From a virus, in the IMG/VR virus record IMGVR_UViG_3300031512_000001, positions 1-43,741 of that record: a DNA stretch of 43,741 nt; one strand, given 5' to 3'. The notes beneath the pieces were generated by a model. That model was given only the letters and a program-made list of their open reading frames with translations. It did not search any database and was not told where the DNA came from. Both the position numbers and the translations under genes were made by a program. This document shows, piece after piece, positions 38,719-43,741 of this stretch. Every line of letters begins with the position of its first letter. Position 1 is the stretch's first letter.

Positions 38719-39258
38719 ATGCGTATAGAAATGATTGAAAAATATTTAATAATGAAAGACGATGATGTATTTAATGTAGAATTGATATTGAGAGATTTTG
38801 GAGATTTTTATAGAGTAATTTTAATAGATTCCATTACTGAAGAAATTTTAATATCTAAATTATTTGAAGATAAGAGAGAGGCAATAACATTTTTTAGAGA
38901 GATTGAAGCTAAATTGAAAGAAATTAAAGGGTATATTTTAGATAAAAAGAATGAGAAAGCTAGCGAACTTACAAAAAAATTTTTAGATTTTGCAAAAAGT
39001 TTAGAAGAAGATGTAATTTCTGTAGAGGATTTAAAAGTCGAAGACGAAAAAGAAGATGAAGTCAATAAAATTGAAAATGAAGCTTTTTATGTTGGCTCTT
39101 TGAATAAGAATGCATATTATTTTGATTTATATGAAAAAGATGGTAAAATAAAAGGAATTTTATATAAAGGAAAAGATGTTACTAAATTGAAAAAAATTAA
39201 AGAATTTATATTTAATGATTTAGATGATGCTCATTTATATTTTGAAAATTTGAAATGA
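38719..39258 (+). CDS. Hypothetical acidic protein upstream of terminase
   Basis: This 179-residue protein is mixed alpha/beta: strands in 1-45, a helix to about 90, an acidic Glu/Asp/Lys-rich linker (about 95-120), and a second alpha/beta unit (125-179, AYYFDLYEKDGKIKGILYKG). The two halves share a strand-turn-strand-helix plan, perhaps an internal duplication. AAGGAGG precedes the ATG. It overlaps the terminase start by four bases, where phages often encode the small terminase subunit, but no helix-turn-helix is visible, so that label is not given. Confidence 0.6.
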   Translation: MRIEMIEKYLIMKDDDVFNVELILRDFGDFYRVILIDSITEEILISKLFEDKREAITFFREIEAKLKEIKGYILDKKNEKASELTKKFLDFAKSLEEDVISVEDLKVEDEKEDEVNKIENEAFYVGSLNKNAYYFDLYEKDGKIKGILYKGKDVTKLKKIKEFIFNDLDDAHLYFENLK

Positions 39259-40799
39259 TTAATTATGATTTTTTAAAAGGATTATTTTATAAGGGATTAG
39301 ATTTTCACTTAGAATATCTTTCTGATAGCATAAAATTAGCCGAATATTATTTTAAAGTAAAAATATACAAAAATCAAGAAGAAATTATTAGAGCAATATT
39401 GGATCCAAAAATAAAATATATTTTAGTGATGCAAGCTCGTGGAGGAGGAAAAAGTTTTGCAGTTAGTTTAGGATTACTTATTTTAGGAATATTTCATCCT
39501 AATTTAAGTATTGGTATTTTTGCTCCTAAAGAAGATCAAGCAATTAGATTGTTAAATGTAATACGTTCTTTTCTTGAAAACTCAAATACTTTTTTTAAAG
39601 GATTAATAGATACTAAAAACTTATCTAGTGTTAAAATACAATTGAAGAATGGATCTTATTTCTTAGCTATGTCGGCACATGAACAAACTTTACAAGAGGG
39701 TTGGCATTTTTCGGTTATGTGCATTGATGAGGCGATGAGAGTTACAGATGTATCAATGGCAACTCGTCTTTTACCTATGTTAGGATCAGAAGAAAGAGTT
39801 AAATTGATTAAAATTGGGATTCCTATATTTAAGAATCATTTTTATAAAAGTGCTCAATCCTCACAATATACTAAATTAATTAGAAGATGGGATGAATGTG
39901 ATCGTTTATTGGAAAGTGGATATGTAGTCTATAAAGGTAAGAAAATTTCTAAATATGTTTTGGATAGAATGCCTTTATCTTTTAAATTAAAGTTTTTTCC
40001 TGATGCTCCCGAATTTCATTATGAAGGAGATATGAGTGAATTCGATTTTAAAACTCAATATAATATGGAATGGGCAGAAGATGTTTCTTTAGTATTGACT
40101 GGAGACGATTCTGAAAAATTAATAGGAGATTTTTTACCCTTAGAAATAGGACGACCAGATGAAACTTATTTCTTTGGATTAGATCCTGCAAGTGGAACTT
40201 TAGGAAGAAAAGATAAAGAATTAGATTTTACTGCATTAAGTATTTGGAGATTGAGAGGAGAAAGATTTGAAAAAGTTTTTACTAAGGAATGGCAAGGAGA
40301 TATTTTACGACAGATTGAAGAAGTAAAAGAAATACTAACAAATAAATTTAGATGTAAGATGGGTTGTGTTGATTATAGTAATGTAGGATCAGTATTTGTA
40401 GAAGAATTGAAAAAAGCAGGAATTAGATGTATGGGAATAGCTTTTAATTCTACATTTAATTCTGAAACTGGACATAATTTTAAAAATCATGTGGTACCAA
40501 AATTTATTATTGAATTGAAGAAAAACAATATAAAATATCCTAATAAAAATATTATAGAAAATCACCCTCTTTTTAGAAAACACTATGATCAATGGTGTAT
40601 TTTAGAGAGATATAAAACAGGAGGAACTAACGATCGTATTGAGGCACCATCATTTGAACATGATGATGGACCGATGTCAGATTTATTAGCTTTTTGGGCG
40701 GGATTAGTAAGTAGAAATGATGTATCAATTCAAGAAAAGAAATATATTATTCCTTTACCTAAATTAGGGCCTAGTAGAGTGAAAAATGGATTATTCTAA
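39255..40799 (+). CDS. terL: Terminase large subunit
   Basis: The packaging motor cuts concatemeric DNA and pumps it into the prohead. The 514-residue protein has the ATPase motifs ARGGGKS (Walker A, about 61-67) and VMCIDEA (Walker B, about 154-160). The RNase H-like nuclease has Asp310 (FFGLDPAS), Asp373 (CVDYSNVG) and a late HDDGPMSD motif near residue 480. Length and domain order are normal. Start ATG overlaps the previous stop (ATGA) with no own ribosome binding site. It overlaps a 57-residue gene by 14 bases and precedes the portal gene, as usual in tailed phages. Confidence 0.93.
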   Translation: MINYDFLKGLFYKGLDFHLEYLSDSIKLAEYYFKVKIYKNQEEIIRAILDPKIKYILVMQARGGGKSFAVSLGLLILGIFHPNLSIGIFAPKEDQAIRLLNVIRSFLENSNTFFKGLIDTKNLSSVKIQLKNGSYFLAMSAHEQTLQEGWHFSVMCIDEAMRVTDVSMATRLLPMLGSEERVKLIKIGIPIFKNHFYKSAQSSQYTKLIRRWDECDRLLESGYVVYKGKKISKYVLDRMPLSFKLKFFPDAPEFHYEGDMSEFDFKTQYNMEWAEDVSLVLTGDDSEKLIGDFLPLEIGRPDETYFFGLDPASGTLGRKDKELDFTALSIWRLRGERFEKVFTKEWQGDILRQIEEVKEILTNKFRCKMGCVDYSNVGSVFVEELKKAGIRCMGIAFNSTFNSETGHNFKNHVVPKFIIELKKNNIKYPNKNIIENHPLFRKHYDQWCILERYKTGGTNDRIEAPSFEHDDGPMSDLLAFWAGLVSRNDVSIQEKKYIIPLPKLGPSRVKNGLF

Positions 40800-40959
40800 A
40801 ATAAATTTGTTTAATTTGATTATTAAAGATATTGAGTCTTTGAAAGAAAAGATAATGATATTAGATAATGAAGATTATTATATTTATTTGAACATATTAG
40901 AAAATTTTAAAAATGAGATAGAAAAAGAATTGTATATAGATATGATGAAGGAGGAGTAA
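40786..40959 (+). CDS. 57-residue gene between terminase and portal
   Basis: An ATG at 40786, inside the end of terL, opens a 57-residue frame that exactly fills the gap to the portal gene; its TAA overlaps the portal ATG (TAATG) and its last codons (AAG GAG GAG) form the portal ribosome binding site. The product is acidic and helical (INLFNLIIKDIESLKEKIMI then a second helix). Close fit to both neighbours argues for a real gene. No family recognised; a small adaptor to portal or terminase is possible. Confidence 0.65.
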   Translation: MDYSKINLFNLIIKDIESLKEKIMILDNEDYYIYLNILENFKNEIEKELYIDMMKEE

Positions 40960-42464
40960 TGGATAAGACAAATGCAGTTAAAACTATAGGTAGAAAAGTT
41001 ATCGCTTCAGGATTTAGTTCAACTACTCTCCCATCTTTTTGGTATTCGCCGGAATTAACTACTGAATCTTGGTTATTACCTAAAAGTAGACAAGAAGTTT
41101 TAAAATGGATTCGCATCTTTTTTAATTTGGAGCCTTTTGTTCAAAATGCTATAATAGCACATGCATTATATCCTTTTTCTAAATTTGATTTAGTAACTAA
41201 AGATGAATCTATTACTAAAATTTATAGAGATATGGTATTTAATAGGGAGTTTGATTTATATGAATTTATAATTCAAGCTGCTTTATCTTTTGAAAAATTT
41301 GGTGAATTTATTGCTTTTGGAAATTTAAAAAGAGAGGATGGATTGTGGAAGTGGAAAAGATTTATTTTACTTGAGCCAGAATTAGTTGAAATTAAGAGTG
41401 ATTTAATAAGTGGTGAATTAGTATTTGAAATGATTCCTCCTGCAGAGTTAAAAAGATTAGTAAATAGTATGACTGATGATGAGCTTAAAAATTCTAAAAT
41501 TCCTCCTATAGTTATTAATTCAATTCGAGAAGGAAAAAATATTCCATTAGATTCTTTTGTAACTTCTATAGTGGCTCGAAAAACTGATCCTTCAGCTATT
41601 AGAGGAACTAGTAGAATTCAATCGTGTTTTAAAGTTTTGATATTTCAAGATTGGTTAAGATTAGGTCAGGTAGCATATTATCAAAGATTTATATTTCCAC
41701 TTGAGATGTGGACAATTGGAGATATAAATAAAGATATACTACCTGATGAAGATACTTTAGAAAGATGGAGAACTTTTTTAACTAGTCAAATGACTCAACC
41801 TCCATATTCTTTAGTTGTTCCTCCATTTGTGAAATATGAAGTTCATAGTGCATCTGGAAAATTATTGCCTATTTTGAATGAATATAATTATATACAAGAT
41901 CAATTGTTAGCTGGATTAGGTGTAACTAAAGAATTTTTGTTTGGAGGGGGATTATCTATATCTAATACAAAAACTATGGCCTATCAAAAGTTGATAAAAT
42001 ATTATCAATCTGTAAGAGATTTGTTTGAAAATTGGATGATAAATAAAGTATTTCGTCCTATTGCAGAATTAAATAAGTTTAGAGATAAAAGAGGAGATTT
42101 AATTCTTCCTGAAATAGTTTGGTATAAATCTTTAGATATTGAAGGAGAAGAACAAGAAAAGAAAGATTATATTGAATTACATAGAAGAGGTTATATTAGT
42201 ACTAAAACTCTTTTTAGTAAATTTAAGAATTTAGATGTAGATAAAGAAATGGAACTTTTAAAGAAAGAAAAAGGCACTGTATTTGATAAAGAAAATCGTA
42301 TTCCAAAAGAATTTTCTAAATCTACTCCTGAAAACTTTCCTTTGGGATCAAATTTAGGAGCAGGAACCGAATTAGGTGGAGTTTTTTCTCCCATTCCTGA
42401 AGAGTTACCTCCTTTACCAAATGAAACTTCTCCATTACCTTCTGAAGTTGGTTCAGAAGAATAA
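40959..42464 (+). CDS. Portal protein
   Basis: This 501-residue protein follows terL and has features of portals from large myoviruses: an N-terminal region with SRQEVLKWIRIFF and EPFVQNAIIAHALYPFSKF, the helical and strand-rich middle (EKFGEFIAFGNLKREDGLWKWKRF region), and a C-terminal, Pro-rich tail (about 455-501). The portal ring is the DNA entry channel of the head and the docking site for the terminase. The AAGGAGGAG site lies in the small upstream gene. The next recognised gene downstream is the prohead protease, the normal order. Confidence 0.85.
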   Translation: MDKTNAVKTIGRKVIASGFSSTTLPSFWYSPELTTESWLLPKSRQEVLKWIRIFFNLEPFVQNAIIAHALYPFSKFDLVTKDESITKIYRDMVFNREFDLYEFIIQAALSFEKFGEFIAFGNLKREDGLWKWKRFILLEPELVEIKSDLISGELVFEMIPPAELKRLVNSMTDDELKNSKIPPIVINSIREGKNIPLDSFVTSIVARKTDPSAIRGTSRIQSCFKVLIFQDWLRLGQVAYYQRFIFPLEMWTIGDINKDILPDEDTLERWRTFLTSQMTQPPYSLVVPPFVKYEVHSASGKLLPILNEYNYIQDQLLAGLGVTKEFLFGGGLSISNTKTMAYQKLIKYYQSVRDLFENWMINKVFRPIAELNKFRDKRGDLILPEIVWYKSLDIEGEEQEKKDYIELHRRGYISTKTLFSKFKNLDVDKEMELLKKEKGTVFDKENRIPKEFSKSTPENFPLGSNLGAGTELGGVFSPIPEELPPLPNETSPLPSEVGSEE

Positions 42465-42467
42465 TTA

Positions 42468-42484
42468 TTTGTCGATTTTGATTT
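42468..42484 (+). promoter_or_regulatory. Recurrent motif copy 4 (TTTGT-N6-TGATTT)
   Basis: TTTGTCGATTTTGATTT begins four bases after the portal stop, followed by CTTTAAATAG; the next gene starts 45 bases downstream with TTTAAGGAG. It differs at one position from copy 2. The spacing here allows a normal leader, consistent with promoter function for the protease/scaffold genes. Confidence 0.55.
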
Positions 42485-42528
42485 CTTTAAATAGAGAAAA
42501 GTTTTGTATTGTTTAAGGAGTTTAGAGT

Positions 42529-42774
42529 ATGAAAAGTTTTATAGAAAAGAGCATTGAATCAATTATAAGGCTAATGGGTGAAGCTTTAGATTTAGCCCGA
42601 ATTAGTGGGATGTCAGATAGAAGTTTTAATCAATTTCGAATCTCTTATAAAAAGAAATGTTTTAATGTTATTAATGAATTAGTAAAGGAAGCTAAAGAAA
42701 ATAAATTAATTGATGAAGATTTTAAAATTGATTTAGGAAGTGGAAATGGCAATAAAGAAGATAGGAACAGCTAA
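42529..42774 (+). CDS. Hypothetical small helical protein
   Basis: This 81-residue protein consists mainly of two long helices (IESIIRLMGEALDLARISG and KKKCFNVINELVKEAKENK), ending in a polar Gly/Asn tail. TTTAAGGAG precedes the ATG after the 64-base gap that holds motif copy 4. Lying between portal and protease, it might be a head-assembly factor, but no family is recognised. Confidence 0.62.
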   Translation: MKSFIEKSIESIIRLMGEALDLARISGMSDRSFNQFRISYKKKCFNVINELVKEAKENKLIDEDFKIDLGSGNGNKEDRNS

Positions 42775-42886
42775 TAAAATAAATATAATAAAAAATAAAA
42801 AAGATTTTGAAAACTTTTTGCTAAAAAGGAGTAAGATTAATGATAAAAAAAATAGGAACTCTGACAAATCTAAAAGTAATTCCTAA
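42746..42886 (+). CDS. Possible 46-residue ORF resembling the protease N-terminus
   Basis: An ATG at 42746 opens a 46-codon lysine/asparagine-rich frame that overlaps both neighbours (29 and 47 bases). Its start, MAIKKIGTANKINII, resembles that of the following protease gene, MIKKIGTLTNLKVI, also at DNA level (ATAGGAAC shared). It may be a small real gene, or the trace of a local duplication of the protease start. No clear function; translation uncertain. Confidence 0.3.
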   Translation: MAIKKIGTANKINIIKNKKDFENFLLKRSKINDKKNRNSDKSKSNS

Positions 42887-43741
42887 TTTTAAATACGCTT
42901 CTACTGAGATTGAGCCTTACAATAAAGATTTTTTATATTTTAGTGCACGAGCAGTTTCTGCTTACGAAACTTCGGGATTTAATGAGAATGGTGATGCTTT
43001 TTTATGGGATGAACTTTTAAGATCTTACAAAACTTTTGTTGGTAGAAATATGTTTTTAGATCATGATACAAACCCTCTAAATACTGTAGGAAAAGTGATA
43101 GATGCCTATCCGGTAGAAGAAGAAAATGGAGAGAAATATATTGAATGTCTTTGTAAAATAGATAAAGTAGCCTATCCTAATTTAGCTAGAAATATTGAGA
43201 CAGGCATTCTTAATAGTGTGAGTATGGGAGCTTCAGTAGATAAATCTATTTGTTCAGTTTGTGGTCATTATATAGAATCAGAAATTTCACCCAAATGTGA
43301 GCATATGTTAAATTTAAAGAAAGATTTTGTTGCATTATGGGATTTTCCTAAAGCATCTATAGCTAAAGGTAGGCCTATAAGGGCATTTTTTATTAATGAG
43401 GGAGTTAGGTTTACTGAATTGTCTATTGTTACTAATCCTGCAGATTGTAATGCATTAGTTAAAAAAATAGTTGCTTCTAGAAATATTGGAAATGAAGTTG
43501 TTTATGAAAAGAAGGCAAATTTAGCTCATTCAGTATGGAAAATTATTACTCCGGATAAAATTGTTTTTTCATTTCCAATTTATAAAATAGCTAATTTAAG
43601 TAAAATTAAGTATTATAACTCAGGTAAATTTGGAGAATATCTTAAACGAACTTCAATAAGTAAAGTAATTGATGATTTAAAGATCGGAGGTAATTTTATG
43701 GAAAATATTAAATCAAAAATTGAAAAAATTCTTGAAGCAGA
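42840..43741 (+). CDS. Prohead protease / scaffold (N-terminal 300 residues, runs off window)
   Basis: The frame opens at ATG 42840 (AAAAGGAG upstream) and has no stop before the window end. It resembles head-maturation serine proteases of SPO1-like phages: FLDHD with His75, SVSMGAS with Ser128, and FTELSIVTNPAD with Glu193 form the probable catalytic triad. A zinc-finger-like insert (CSVC at 138-141, CEH at 153-155) is typical of that subgroup. The protease cleaves scaffold and head proteins during capsid maturation. After about residue 215 a charged region leads to an internal start (43698), implying a fused scaffold domain beyond the window. Confidence 0.85.
   Translation, partial: MIKKIGTLTNLKVIPNFKYASTEIEPYNKDFLYFSARAVSAYETSGFNENGDAFLWDELLRSYKTFVGRNMFLDHDTNPLNTVGKVIDAYPVEEENGEKYIECLCKIDKVAYPNLARNIETGILNSVSMGASVDKSICSVCGHYIESEISPKCEHMLNLKKDFVALWDFPKASIAKGRPIRAFFINEGVRFTELSIVTNPADCNALVKKIVASRNIGNEVVYEKKANLAHSVWKIITPDKIVFSFPIYKIANLSKIKYYNSGKFGEYLKRTSISKVIDDLKIGGNFMENIKSKIEKILEA
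43688..43700 (+). other. Probable internal start for a nested scaffold protein
   Basis: GGAGG is followed by TAATTTT and ATG at 43698-43700, in frame with the protease (codon 287). A ribosome binding site at ideal distance inside a gene suggests a second product consisting of the C-terminal part only, as with lambda C/Nu3, where the internal product is the scaffold. The following residues (MENIKSKIEKILEA) look like the start of a coiled coil. Confidence 0.55.

Noticed and set aside
38719-39258. Small terminase subunit immediately upstream of terL
   Set aside because: Position fits, but no helix-turn-helix or other small-terminase feature is visible, so only a hypothetical label was given.
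1-43741. Temperate-phage or prophage signs (integrase, excisionase, repressor, attachment sites)
   Set aside because: None was recognised in any frame. The window does not cover the whole genome, so this does not prove a virulent lifestyle.

Overview
This window is a contiguous piece of a large, very AT-rich tailed bacteriophage (Caudoviricetes) genome. No host gene, integrase, repressor or lysogeny module is visible. Genes are packed end to end, often overlapping by 4-20 bases, and most have a strong AGGAGG-type ribosome binding site. This suggests a low-G+C host with a Firmicutes-like anti-Shine-Dalgarno, but the host cannot be named from sequence alone. The portal, the protease with an embedded zinc-binding loop, and the glycosylase-polymerase fusion recall SPO1-like myoviruses; that link is inference.

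Layout. (1) 1-1812, minus strand: five small genes (two membrane proteins, two unknowns, one coiled coil). (2) 1813-2549: strand-switch region with one small plus-strand solenoid-like gene and a 343-base gene-free tract of AT-rich direct repeats, a candidate origin or control region. (3) 2550-8655: an SF2 helicase, a small unknown, then seven tandem paralogous genes built of about 34-residue helical repeats. (4) 8746-18620: replication and recombination genes: DnaB-like helicase, QueE, zinc-finger half of a primase, pyrimidine-dimer-glycosylase-like protein, SSB-like protein with a DNIPF tail, RecA interrupted by an intein, an SbcC/Rad50-like ATPase split into pieces around an Mre11/SbcD nuclease, and an Hjc-like resolvase. 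(5) 18601-28245: DNA polymerase I with an N-terminal uracil-glycosylase-like domain, class II (B12) ribonucleotide reductase, DpdA-like DNA transglycosylase, dUTPase, FolE2, Cas4-like nuclease, QueD and the TOPRIM half of the primase. (6) 28238-29291: a NusG-like factor overlapping a sigma-region-4-like protein. (7) 29310-39258: a block of largely unrecognised proteins (one of 993 residues). (8) 39255-43741: packaging and head genes: large terminase, a 57-residue gene, portal, two small genes and a prohead protease/scaffold gene that runs off the window.

How the parts fit. FolE2, QueD, QueE and DpdA together form a route from GTP to a 7-deazaguanine base and its insertion into DNA in place of guanine, a known phage anti-restriction strategy; QueC is not in the window. 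RNR, dUTPase and PolA supply and use nucleotides. DnaB, split primase, SSB-like protein, RecA, Mre11/Rad50, resolvase and Cas4-like nuclease form a near-complete replication/recombination set. NusG-like and sigma-like genes sit just before the unknown/structural block. A 17-base motif (TTTGT-N6-TGATTT) recurs upstream of four gene blocks and may be a phage promoter or operator.

Most interesting points: the seven-gene solenoid array with recent sequence exchange, the split Rad50, the RecA intein with degenerate splicing and endonuclease motifs, the QueC-less DNA modification set, the recurrent upstream motif and the repeat tract.
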